Shown one piece after another: positions 47,309 to 59,486 of a stretch of DNA of 64,000 bases. The first letter of the stretch is position 1, and each line of letters opens with the position of its first letter. The DNA is taken from assembly GCA_040954595.2 (NCBI GenBank), contig CM082582.2:11966001-12030000 (forward strand), given 5' to 3'. The notes under the pieces are model-generated. The model was not told where the DNA came from. It worked only from the letters and a program-made list of their open reading frames with translations, and made no database searches. The DNA comes from Balanoglossus misakiensis (taxonomy: Eukaryota; Hemichordata). The position numbers and the translations under genes are program-made.

Positions 47309-50300
47309 TTAAACCGGACAGCAGGGATTATCCACCATAAGCACCACGTCAATACCATAGAGTTCTACTAGGTCCATGATGAACTGCCTGTCGCCAAGGG
47401 GATCCAGTCCCATGCCTTTCATGTGATCTGATGTGAGAGACTTGTCTTGGCATACAGAGACATCGTATAAGGTCTGGAAGAGGCGGTTGTTTTGCTCGAG
47501 GAAAAACCTGTAGTAGCAAATAATACACATGTAAATTTTAGTGGTCATCTCCTGAGGTTATGTAAGCCTAACTTATGCAGAAGAGAAGTAAAACTTTCAA
47601 CTTACATTGTGACTGTGTGGTCATCGTCAAAACTTTCATCTCCAAGCTCTTCCATGTTGAACTGCTGCGCTGAAAGTTGTGTGTTGAGTTTGTTCATTTT
47701 GTCCTTGTCTGCCACGTTCACTTTCAACATTTCTTGTAAATTCTGGTACTGCGTTGTCACGTTCTGATTGTCTACGTAAACGTCGTACAAGTCTTTCTTC
47801 TCCTCAAAGATTTTCTCTGTTGTGCCTGGAATGGTGATATAAACATAGTTGTGAATGAGGCTGACCCCCATCTTCCACAGCATCAGGAGTTTAACTGAAC
47901 TACAATCATATCGTTATGGTGACAGCTAGTTATTATTATATCCTGCTAGAAACTTACATGCCACATACGCCAGCTCATCTTGAAGGTGTTCAATGTCTGC
48001 GATATTGACATAAAAGTGAGGCTTGTTTTCTCTCCCTGAAGACTGAATCAACACATGATGCTGGCCAAGCAAACACGCACAGTACACTGGAATGAAATCA
48101 AGAGATGTGACGAGTTGAAAATAGATGGAAATGAAATGTAACTGTGTTTTATGGCAAACAATTTCTGGTTATGATATCAAGCAAATATACAGAAAAGACA
48201 ATACAGGAACTTACAGCCATCATCAATTTCCGTGAAATCTACTTTGATCTCTTCTTACTTAAAATGCCCTACTCCCCCGGGAACAGATCTTTTTCAGTAA
48301 CTGGCTCTTACCTCTGTAGCACACCACCCCCATGGGAGGCGGTGAGAAGAACAATATTCTCTTCTGGAGAAGCACGTACTTCCATAAAACAAAGATCTGT
48401 TCTCCGAAGAATTTGATGAATTGTGAAAAGCAGCCAGCTGGGTGGGTAATCTGAAAGTGGACGATAAATATAATATAAAATATATCTACAGCATCTTTTA
48501 CACTAAAATTTTATGCCTTTTTGATATCTATCAACCATACATAAGCCAGGATTATCTTCATCAGAAACTATGAATAATTGTTGTCCATATTTATCAGAAC
48601 TCTAGATGCTAGATGTATTTGGAGGCATGAATTCCGTCATTCAAATTTTTATGATGTTGATTTCTTTCCCTTTATAAGAGTGTTAGATTGAATCAGATAT
48701 TTTCTAGTTTATCACCCATATATGCATCCAAGAGAAATAAGCAAGACCAAGGTTATGAATTTCAGTAAAGGTCAAAGTTCTCTCTGATTTTTATTAACTC
48801 ACCTTCATGTCTGGCATGGGAAGTTCATCAACCCCTGGTGTGGTTGCAGGAGTATTCATCACAGGCGTTGAGTTGTTGGAAGGATCTGTGAGCGAACTTT
48901 TCCTGTCCTCATAGAATGCTTTTAGCTGTGTATACCTGCCGGGTGTTTCTAACTGATGCCTATATGGAATAAACAAATTATAAAAACAGATTATATTATC
49001 GGTATCCGGAAAGTGACGTCAAATCTCTGTACTGATAGCTTTCTGACTTATTTTGAAATGTTGAGACGAGATTGGTTACCATAGTAATGGACTAGCCAGG
49101 AAGGTAATCTTAGCTTCTCCAGATTATCATGCCCTCTAACATTTTGCTGTGAGCTGTACTTACAATAGGTGATTGTCATTTCTTTCTCTCCGGTGGCTTA
49201 CCAGCATAAGTATGGTCTAAAAGACTATCTAACAGACAGTATTTTATGGTGATTATGTTTTACGACAAGATTTTGTCATTTTTCTGCTCTCTGGGATATG
49301 CTGCATTGTCGACTATTAGTTCTCCTGCTTGTAAATATTTTTTTTCCAGTACAGTATTTTTGTTCTGTCTCAGTTCATTCAGAAAGAATCTGCTGTGGCC
49401 TTGATTACAAGTCTTTTAATTTAATCATGATATCATTCATCACTTATTTATATGTTTATAGAAACGATTGAGCATGATTTTTTTAAAACGTTGAATATGC
49501 ATTGTGCATTTCAATTTTTACCAAGGCGCTAGATATCAGCTATTTTCTCAATGCATCTGGGTCCCCTGTAGTCCATTGAAATTCTTCGCCTCCACTTACT
49601 TGTGAGACGTGTCAGTTTTTTCAGACATAATTCCCTATTTCAAAGAAATCAATCATTTCTTTGAAGCCAGTGTCTGAGACACGACTCAAGGGCTATTAAT
49701 GACACTGACAGGTGCTGAGTAAGGTCATCCATTGATTGGCTGATTCTCCCATTTCCTCACGATGTTCGATTAAATGAATTACTTGCAGGCAGAAATATAC
49801 ATGCAATTACGGGTGTGTATGTCTTGGCTTGTTACAAAGTGTAGTTTGTATGCAATACCTATGGTTAGTGGTTACATACACCACAATCCAGCTCTGTACC
49901 GTATGTGAGGTTGGAGACTGTTAGTTGGCCTGGAATATTCCACTTTCATGGAGGGAGAGAGGGCTGGAGGCACTTACCTGACTTGTGATTCAAGGAACTG
50001 CATATGTCTGTAGAGTAATGTGTAGGAGGTTGATAGTATGCCAACAGATTTCATCCGTGCTCCCCTCTCATCGATGTTGTCTACGCGCATATTTTCAAAA
50101 CAGGCAAGACCAAAGAAATTTCCTTTTCTAAAATATCTGTTCAAGATGGGAAAAATACAAAAAAAGGGTGATTTTACTCATACACTCTTCATTCAAAGAT
50201 TCAGTCCGGCTCTGGATGTACAGACACACAGACATGGACAGACAGACAAACAGACAGAGCCCAATCCATTAGTCCCCTCCTAAGGACTTCATCCACAGGG

Positions 50301-53300
50301 ACTTCATCATTGCTTTGTTGATACTGCTGCTCATGAGAATGATTGATGGTGACAGATGAAGATAGCATTTTGTGATCATGGAGACGGTTGCTGTGATGAA
50401 GACCAGTGCGTTCGTGATGCAGATAATTGTGGTGACGATGAGGATACTGATAATGGACTGATCATTGTTATGGTGACGAGGAAGATAAAGATGGAAATGA
50501 TGCAGATGATGATGATGGTGATGACGATAATGCCAGGAGGGATTTCATAAAATGCAAATACTTGAGACTATCACTAGCCAATGTTGTGATAAAAACCCAT
50601 ACAACGAATGATTCATAAATCAATTTCAAGAGCTGCATAAAAAAAAAACTTACATAAAATCATTATCAATTTTATGAGAGCCACTTGCCATGGCTTTGAA
50701 TTCTACCCCTTCAAGGTCAATGTCCTCTGGTTGACACCATTCAATGATATTCCCTGCAAAGAAACACATAATGTATGATTTAGAATCAAGAATGCCTCCT
50801 TTGAGCCCTTTTATAAATGCACCTGCTATCATCCATACTGTCATTCCACATAGACCAAGTTCCTGAAAGTCCATTGAAAACACATTCACTGGTACATGTC
50901 TTGAATATTAAAAAGAAATGGATGATTTTTAAAAATGTCTGTACATTTCAAGAATGATATCCCTTCCCTAAGGAACTGAATTTTACATTACATTTTTTCT
51001 CCCATACTGATTTTGGGTTTTGATTTCATTCAAGCTCCTTGCTTAAGGAAACAATTTTCTAATGCATTATACAGGGCCCGGCCTTCATGCAACTTGTTCA
51101 ATAGTACAGCATTCTGGAATGCCGCAAAACATATTCTACAATCTATATTCCCTAATCACCACAGATTGAGGTCAATTCTACACAAATTTACATTGTAATT
51201 GGCCAACAAAATGTTCTTTTAACCAGATTATAGGAGCTTACTATTGGATAAGCTTGCTACATGTATCAAAGGAGTACAGATTCAAAACATGCCTTGATTT
51301 TAACTATAAAGGTACTACATGTTGACATAGACTAAATAAAGAGGTACAAATTTCTTTGATTATTTTGTTCTTGTCAAATATTTACTTAGTATCTTGTGAA
51401 AAGTACGAATTTGTAGCTTGAAATTTCTCGATGCTAGTTCCTCTGAGATTTGTCTGTTCTCTTGCTCCAGCTATAAATAGCCACGCTCTGGGAGACTATG
51501 TCTGATGGAAAATAATGCCTGCGGTTTTTTACTACATAGTTAGTAGTGAGTGTGTGTATGATATGTCATGAAACTATACATGTATAACACAGACAGCTGG
51601 TTCACAGTTTGATCACACACAACCATCATTTGAATAAATAGCATTAAGTCTACAGTTGTCTGTGTTGCTCTTGAAAATACAGTACTAGTGGTCCAATCAT
51701 TTTCCATCACAAACTGGAAAAAAATCTCACTCAACAGTCCATAAGCAATTTAGAAGCTACATTTCACACAAACTGAGTATTTTTGAATCCATTCATGGAG
51801 TCAAAATCTCTGATACCAATCCCCAGAGGCATTTTTCAAACCACTGTTGTTGAACAAATGTCTTGTTTTTGCTTTCTGCGACAATTTCCCTTCAGTTGGT
51901 GTTCTTGCCACAAGCGACGGGTTGGCAGAGTCTGAATCGTGATAAGTCAAAATTTGGTTTATCTTTGCCGCGATGGTGTGTGGGTGTGAACATTTCTAGC
52001 ACGAAGCATTTGCTTTTTCCATTTCTGATTTTTGCTGATGGATAGACAGAAGGGAATAGAAAACACCGAAGCAGGTGGTCTTATTAAAAAGACACTATCT
52101 GTATCTTTTGGCTTTTTTCAACAATTTCTTGTTTTACTTCTTACAGTACGTTAGATTGCCCACTATTGAAAATTGTAAAACCACAAAATGTTCCTTTTTT
52201 CATGCATATTGTGTCAAATTATATCTAAAAGTCTCCACACATTTTCACAGTTTAGTAGCCGGAATAATCATGATTTCAGTGCCACATTCAAACCCTTACT
52301 CTCAGTTTATTACTTTTATATCCCGGGCGATAAAACCTGAATGTCTTCAGCCATAAAATTGCACATTTTGCGTTTGCGGGTGAGCGAATCAGGCTCTGTG
52401 ATCAGGGTCACAGGAATATTTTACGAATGTTCGACACGTCTGCAGTAGTAGCAAAAATGTGACTGGGTATTTTTTATGAAAGTGCCGACTGAGTGAATTA
52501 TTGCAGATGAAGAAAGGGAGTTTGAGATTGATTGTTCGAGCATGAACATCTTGACTCACATGATGTGATGCGGTCTCTTCCTTAAAATCCCACAATTATT
52601 GAACGGCATAGTCCACTTGTATAAGTGCATGCTCTGATATACATGTAAATATTAAGAACCTGTCACAGATTATATAACACATTCGTCATTGCACACTTGG
52701 TGATTAGCACAGTCGTGAGCTGAACTACGTACACCTCTGAAATATGACGTAAAATATGACATTTTACCAGACTATTAATGAAATGTGCAGCTATCTCTCG
52801 GGACTTCATGGAGGTTTTAATTGGTCTGGCGTTATCAGCTCAATCATGGTTGTAAAAGGCATTTCCAGTGACAATTACTGCAAATGTGAGTTTCCTTTTT
52901 ACAAAAAATGGTAAAATTGATAAAAACCTGTTTCCAGCAGACTCTGTTCAAATCTAGCCTACCAGTATATATGATTAAATGTTGGTTTCGAACTCATGCT
53001 CTATTACCTGTTTTCATTCATATTTTTCATCAAGAATTGTAGAAAGATGCTGGCATAGAGATTACATAAAACAACGCGACATAAAACAACGCGACAGTCA
53101 GCTGCAATGATCATGTATGCAGGAGGCACATGTAATGATGTATAAAGCTGTCGCGATAGTTTTGAGGTAATCTCATTTTAATCTCCCTCTCTCCCTTCCC
53201 CCCTCTCAATCCTCTGTCTTTCTGTTTGACTCTCTGTCTCCTCATAATTACCAGGTTTCTGGGGATGACTTGAAATGAACAAAAAGATTGACAGATACAC

Positions 53301-56300
53301 ATGTAAATGTGTTCATGTATTCACAGACTGAAGGTCATCCTGGGACATAAATAATCCAGACTTCTCTGAGACACCTTCGAACTGAATGTCTCACTGAACC
53401 CTGTAAATCCTGCACTCAATGCTCTACACTTGTCTGCTGTGCTGTCTCCCTTCACCCCTATTATCACACTACTTTGGATTATCCCTGTAGTTTACAGCAG
53501 TGAGGTGAGACTAAACTATAAGGCAATGGGGGATGACAGCCATGGGTGACAGCTGGCAACAGTGTATGGATGGCATAATATTTTAACTCAATACATCACT
53601 ATGTACACATGTGGCCTGGTGTGTCTCTTACATAGTGTACATCCAAATGCAATAATAATTGTTCTCAAATTTATCATTGAAATCCAAGATAAGTGAACTT
53701 TAATGTATGTAAATAAGTAATTCAGTTAACTGTGGAATACATCAACTGTAGTATGTGATTAAATTACAGCGATATTATACTCAGAAAATTGAAGTCCTTA
53801 TCCTGTTTTTTCTTCAAATATATAACTTGGAGATAAACATGACAGCAGAATAGCTCAGTACAGCCCAGGAGTATGGAAATATAGAAAACATGGAATTAAG
53901 CTGCTACAATTCAATGCTAAACTCACAGTTCCCGGGGGAAATGTGTTACCTGCAGTATTCATTTGAACGGCAACTCTATTAAAGATGGGGGCCACGGGGT
54001 TAGGTTGATGCCATACATTTTCCAGGAGAAGAGACGAGATGAGGAAAATGTGAATGCTGAGGTGATACTCTCAGCACACCACCAGTACATGTATAAGTGG
54101 AAACTTGCTTGTCAATTTCGTTTGACGGGTTTGATGAGCTGGCAATATCACACATAAATTGTGTATTTTGCTGAATTGCACTCTGCCTTATAATTACTAA
54201 ACACACAGTTTACACATACCCTCTCATCGAACTACATGCATTGTGAAGTCATAAAAGACTAAATGCAGTTTGTAGCCGTGTCACAAAAGGTCAAAAAGCC
54301 AATCTCACACTAACAATACATCTCGCTCTCTTTCCAATCAACAACTTCACAATCAAACCCAGCATTTCCCTGTGATTAGTGGGACATCTGACCTTTTCGC
54401 TTTTTCTCATCTTTCTTGTCGATGACGACGTTTTATTCAAATCACTGTCAGCATCACTTCAACTAGGATTACAGCTCTAGGCGTTATATATTGATTCTTT
54501 TTGTCTAGCGGAGTTGATCAAGATTTGGCGAGAATCTCCCAAACTTGATAAACACGTATGAGCACATGTATGATGTGGTACATGGATCTTGTCTACTTTG
54601 AACACATCTGGATGTTTTTACTAAAAGATTCTTCGTGTACAGCACTGAAGCTGGAAAACATACATAAAAAGAACACAATCATAAATGCAAGCAGCGATGA
54701 GTATTGAATATAACCAGCATGATATCATACCACTCACTGGAAACTGTCTAACAACCCAGACAGCCACATTATGTGATGCTGGGAGAGAAAACGGAACCAC
54801 AAACCAGCACGTCGTTTTCATGATTGTAAAGAACCCTTGTGTGAAAGTGAGAGCCATCAAGAAAACCCCAAAGCTCCAGCAGCGACTACGGAGAAAAAAA
54901 AATCACCTGCCCTTTCAGTATAATAGACGCCACAATAGGAGGTAGTCTACAGCTCACGTTTAGCTTGCCAATAAATGGTGTGCTCTATACGGCAGGAAAA
55001 ATTTACCTGCCATGTTTCAGCAGGTCACTAAACATCCTGCAGACATTTGAGGTTGAAGAGCATCTCTCGCATACAGATTCTAAGCTCATTAAAGAATCTG
55101 CAACTACTGGTATAATATACCGGGTCTTTCCTTAAAAGACTTAATACACTAAGAAAGTTAGAGACATGAAAAAAATAACAGTTTTTTTTTATTAAAACAC
55201 TCAATGAAATGCTGTGTCATGGTAATAATTGAATTAGTCAATTAACTCACAAAGGTACAACCGCCATGGTAAAATGTAGGTCAAAACACTAATGTACTGG
55301 TACATGTCTATTGGCTGTCAATTTTACCGTAAATTACACCTCTTGTTTGACCCTTGTGTGACTGCATTAATGTTCAAAAATATCATGTCTGCTTGTACAT
55401 GTAGTCCATGGCGTAGATCTTCATCTCCTCCATGTCTCTCTGTTCCTCTGTTACACTGTCTCTTGCTCTCTCTGTCTAGATGTCTTTCTCTCTCTCTCTG
55501 ACTCCTCAAGAGCTTCTGGATCCATCCATTATTTCTTTTTTTAGCTGACTGCATGTATGTCTATCCTATTTCACTTGTTCTTGACAATGTCAATAATGAA
55601 CCATTTGTCAAGTACAATAGTCAAGCAATAAATATGAGTTAGAGCTGGAGTGACCCATTTTCAAAGGTTGAGCGTGTAATGATGCAGGTACAGCTTTGCG
55701 TATTAAAGAAATATGCTTCGATGACTCATGTTTCAATTGAACAAAGATGACTGAAAAATGTTGTATGTAATTTTCAGCATATCACATTTGAAAATGACTA
55801 TTGAACAAACAATGGAAAATACAACTGACTGATCTCCAGGCATTGTGATCCCAAATAATGTTTAATATCCTACTAGGTATAAATAATTCATTTCTTGATT
55901 GAAGAAATTTAACATATTTATTGACAGTAGTTTGATGTAATCAAAGGTGTGAGTTGCTGATTTTTGATATTCTGTATGTCCTATTAATACACTCATAACA
56001 CACACATTTGTGAATCTGTTACCATGGTGACTGGCTCCATGACAACTCACCCTCACTGAGCAAAGGATCTATTTTTGTGGCTTAATGTCGACAACAATGT
56101 TGTCACACATCTTTAGGATTGATCTATCAACAAATGAAACAGACACACTTGTGAAAGAGAGACGGCCAAGTGCCCCATCCGTTGCCATGGAGATCTCTTC
56201 CCTTCCAGCTGTGATAGGCCGACTTCGTTCACCAAGGACTAAAGGAGGCCAGGTATACCCACTGATTAGAAAATTGTAACAAGACTTTTTTATATACATC

Positions 56301-57705
56301 CTGTCACGACTAGCTGTCAAAACACGGTAAAGCTCACAATTCTCCAACATGTGGCATGTATTGATTCACGTGGGAAAGCTACGCATGCATATTGCAACCT
56401 CAGCTTTTAATGTAGTCAATATACTCAACACAAATGGTGCCTCTATGATTTTAATACTAAAATAGCTCACCGGCGCCATAAAATTACTTCCTGATTTGGT
56501 ATTCAAAATCTGTTTACATTCTTCATATCGGAACTCTCAACTGAAAGGGAAAGCATTTCTCTCTAAGAGGCAAGTACTTTCCTCGAGTGTTTACGCCCGG
56601 TTCTTGACATTTATGTAACATTTCTCTTACATTTAAAACATAATTTACTTTCAGTTGTCTTTATTTAAAATTCTTATCACATACATCTTTCTTTGGTTAA
56701 GGGATGGTGGTTAAAATGTTCACCCATTACAGGAACACAATCATGTGAATCTCAATCATTAGAATAAATTAAATTGTTAATTTAACAGTTTAATTTATTC
56801 CAAGTAATAATATGCCAACACCTTAATTGCCTTATGCCTGGAAACAAAAGATCCGCTGTGCCCTTTTAAACAATACATATTCTACAAGAAGTGAGACAAT
56901 CAATGATAGACCAATACTAATATTTCAAAAGCCTGTGGGTCTCTCTGCCAAAAAAAATAGATTGCATTAATGACAAGCAGTGGAAAAATTGACAGGTGGT
57001 AAAAATTAAAATTAATGATTAACACTATCAAATGACAACATCTGTCAAGTCCAGTAGCACAACAAAGAAATACAAGGACATTTTTATGATTTTACATGAA
57101 CCAGAATATTTTAACTTTTTTAATGCGATGAGAAATTTACTTTAAAAATAACATCGCTCTCAAGCTTGGTAAAAAACAGCGTAACGATGCAAAATATTTT
57201 TGTGTTATAAATATTGACCTCAATGAAAAATTTGTTATTGTTATCAATAAAGCTACACGTGTCGCGAATTAGCGATCATTGTGCTTACGCGTCTGGCAGC
57301 CGCAGTCGGGGATGGTCATGTTACGCAGAGGCACTATGATGACATGGCAACCGTTAGCGTCTGATCGCGTATCGTTGACAACTGATGAGACTAGGAAATA
57401 ATAATATTGATTTCTCTTTTTAATCAGGCCAATTCAACGTAAGCCTACCTACCCGATCTCGTATCAAAAGCGACTACAAAGATCGCAACGATATGATCCT
57501 GTTCAGTCAGATCGCATACTGAGTTACTGGCGCTGATGTTGATCGTGTCATCTTGATCGTTTTGTCCCGTCGCGACAGTCGGTACAGCAAGCCCTGCCTC
57601 CTGCATATACAGTTCCTTAATTTTTTCTCGGGGATCATGATATTCGTTTGGTGGTTCTTCCTCTATATTCACTAGGAGTGGGGCTTTATCGGTAGTATCC
57701 GCCAT
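47309..57705 (-). CDS. DENND11: DENN domain-containing protein 11 (LCHN), 8 exons, 451 aa
   Basis: DENND11 (LCHN, KIAA1147) is a DENN-module protein, a presumed Rab GEF linked to neurite growth and neuronal stress. Exons 5' to 3': 57453-57705, 50654-50753, 49978-50136, 48803-48959, 48312-48450, 47958-48086, 47606-47825, 47309-47507. The product is 451 residues (human 455). Matches are strong throughout: [15 protein letters not shown] then [93 protein letters not shown] and the terminal [15 protein letters not shown]. The first intron (50754-57452) is about 6.7 kb, by far the longest in the window; other introns are a few hundred bp up to 1.0 kb. The start is 270 bp from the STN1 start on the opposite strand. 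Confidence 0.96.
50356..50535. repeat. Imperfect GAT/ATG-rich low-complexity tract
   Basis: A purine-rich degenerate trinucleotide tract of gatgatgatggtgatg type within DENND11 intron 2 (between exons at 49978-50136 and 50654-50753). It yields an aspartate/methionine-rich open frame with no protein likeness. Confidence 0.7.
50754..57452 (-). other. DENND11 first intron (6.7 kb)
   Basis: Long non-coding intron. A CTATAAATAG word at 51471-51480 fits both a TATA box and the MEF2 consensus. A CT-rich tract lies at about 55431-55505. Open frames at 54685-54945 (+) and elsewhere show no protein family, and no transposon was recognised. Confidence 0.75.
55431..55505. repeat. CT-rich low-complexity tract
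   Basis: Repeated ctctctct and tctctgt words in the DENND11 first intron. They produce arginine/glutamate-rich open frames on the minus strand that are not genes. Confidence 0.7.
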
Positions 57706-57975
57706 CTTTCAGTAGTCGATTTCAAGTGACTCTCTTCTGTATGTACTGATTATACGCTTTAGGATGACCTTTGACCGCGTTTTCGAGCTGGAGGGCGCGC
57801 TTCCTTGAATGGGACGCTGTCGCTGAGCAACTGCAGCAGTGTATGAGAAGTGGCTAAACTCTGCACTGTCATACCTATTGCAGGATCGGATGGCATCCGT
57901 GATAGCGTGAAAGTCCTTCTTCAGTTCAGACCAACTTCTGAGGTTAGTGGTCGCACTGACCGTTATTCAGGCACG
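57706..57975. promoter_or_regulatory. 270-bp divergent promoter, DENND11 / STN1
   Basis: The region between the two opposed starts. It includes an open stretch in frame with STN1 from 57850, which would add 42 residues without family likeness, so it is probably 5'UTR. No TATA box was recognised. Confidence 0.55.
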
Positions 57976-59115
57976 ATGGACCCTTCTCAGTTCGAATTAC
58001 AACCTCAGATCCACTGGGGGCTTGACCCTATGTTCTGTTCATACACCAAAATGTACATCAAAGATCTCCTGGAAATGCCAGAATTCCCGGAGCATCCGGG
58101 TGCCTACACCTACAAAAATCACCCCGTTTGGAAAGTTGATATCATGGGGGTCATTGTCAAGGTGGCCGAGAAGTCCGCCTTGTTTCACTACTCTATTGAT
58201 GATGGCACTGGTGTTATTGTGTGTTGCTGTTGGAAACCAAGTGAGCTTCAAAAGCAAGATGGGGAAGATGGAGGTTACAGAACTGGAACCAGAGAACCGG
58301 CCACATCATTAGGCATCCTGCAGGAACTTGAACATTTGGCAGACGAAAGCAAACGCGAGAAGATGCAGAAGTTGAAGATGGGAGACTTCCTCCACGTCCG
58401 CGGACGAATAAAAAGTTTCTATGAACAAAAGGAGATCAGTGCAACATATTTTGCCAGGATTGAGGACGAAGGATTGCAGATTGAAATGCTCAGGATGTTA
58501 GAACTGCCGAGACTCTACAGATTCTTGTATGACAAACCGTTCACCTTGCCAGCCAAACTGGCCGAGGAAATCAACAGGATCAGGGAAGAGCAGAGAACGG
58601 GGCTCAAGTTTGAAGTCACCCTTGTCAAGGAACTGAGCAGCAAGTTGCAAGACTGCTTGAAACAGAAAGGCATCAAAGAATTCGAGCTGAAAGATTTACA
58701 GACCATTCCTGAATTGATGGACATCGCAGGAATGCCTTGTAAGGAGTTCCAGACAGAGGGCACATCGGTTGTTGAGGCGTCGGCCAAACAAATCCATTCC
58801 GTGTTCAAGAAAACAGTGGAAGGCATGGAAGAGACCGGACATCTTTTCAGGAAAGAAGGATCGGAGGCTACAATGTTTGCCTTTTGCGATGCCGAAGGCT
58901 TGGAAGAGACAGTTTGTGAGATCCTGGTGAGAGACAGCCAAAAACCAGAGTTTGCAGAGAGAGGCTGCCATTATATGCACATAGTAGATTGCCTTCACAA
59001 GTCAGAGCAGTTCAGAAAGATCAATATCGCCACTTTGCTTCAGGTGTTGGACAACCTGGAAAGTCAGAGTAGAATTATCAGTTGTACTCAGGAACACTAC
59101 ATAGCATTTTCTTGA
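57976..59115 (+). CDS. STN1: CST complex subunit STN1 (OBFC1), intronless (379 aa)
   Basis: STN1 is the small OB-fold subunit of the CTC1-STN1-TEN1 complex, which binds single-stranded telomeric DNA and recruits polymerase alpha-primase for C-strand fill-in and replication restart. The start at 57976 (MDPSQF) is chosen because similarity to human begins just after it (WGLDPMF against WGLDPVF); an in-frame ATG at 57850 would extend it by 42 residues. The OB fold covers about 15-190: YIKDLLEM, HPVWKVDIMGVIV, YSIDDGTGVIVCCCW, and GDFLHVRGRIKSFYEQKEI. LRMLELPRLYR precedes the C-terminal winged-helix half, which ends RGCHYMHIVDCLH and EHYIAFS. Human length is 368. There is no intron, unlike human STN1 and almost all genes around it. 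A plus-strand AATAAA lies at 59374-59379. Confidence 0.96.
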   Translation: MDPSQFELQPQIHWGLDPMFCSYTKMYIKDLLEMPEFPEHPGAYTYKNHPVWKVDIMGVIVKVAEKSALFHYSIDDGTGVIVCCCWKPSELQKQDGEDGGYRTGTREPATSLGILQELEHLADESKREKMQKLKMGDFLHVRGRIKSFYEQKEISATYFARIEDEGLQIEMLRMLELPRLYRFLYDKPFTLPAKLAEEINRIREEQRTGLKFEVTLVKELSSKLQDCLKQKGIKEFELKDLQTIPELMDIAGMPCKEFQTEGTSVVEASAKQIHSVFKKTVEGMEETGHLFRKEGSEATMFAFCDAEGLEETVCEILVRDSQKPEFAERGCHYMHIVDCLHKSEQFRKINIATLLQVLDNLESQSRIISCTQEHYIAFS

Positions 59116-59342
59116 ACTTGAGTCTTGAGATCCTCCAGTGTCATATTGTTTTATTTACTAAAAGACTCTCTATGATTGTATGCTTTCAGCTTTAGAACAA
59201 CACAATGCTCTGTTGCTTCAACAAAGTTTTTGCCATTTTATATGTACACCGACTTTTCTTTGATTTCAGAACTCTTGGTGGCGCTATTACAACAGTGATG
59301 TAAATAACAAAGGCAAACATGTTTTATAGATAATTGCAGTCC

Positions 59343-59379
59343 TTTATTTTTCATTATCAAATCAATATATCAAAATAAA
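59343..59379. terminator. Crossed polyadenylation signals of STN1 and PNKP
   Basis: Minus-strand AATAAA (59343-59348), 138 bp after the PNKP stop, lies upstream of the plus-strand AATAAA (59374-59379) that follows STN1. Each is the first canonical signal I see after its stop codon. If both are used, the two transcripts overlap tail to tail by several tens of bases. Confidence 0.55.
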
Positions 59380-59486
59380 TTACGCTAGATGGTCAACAAT
59401 ATTCCATATCAGCCCCTCCCCCCAACGTAATAATGAATCGTTCCTTAAACATGATCTGTTTCTATTTTCATTCTACAAGTTCATTG

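Noticed and set aside
54685-54945. 86-codon plus-strand open frame with a basic C-terminus in the DENND11 intron
   Set aside because: No recognisable domain, no splice partners and no codon pattern; probably chance.
57850-57975. N-terminal 42-residue extension of STN1
   Set aside because: In frame but without likeness to STN1, and it crowds the shared promoter; the ATG at 57976 fits the family length.
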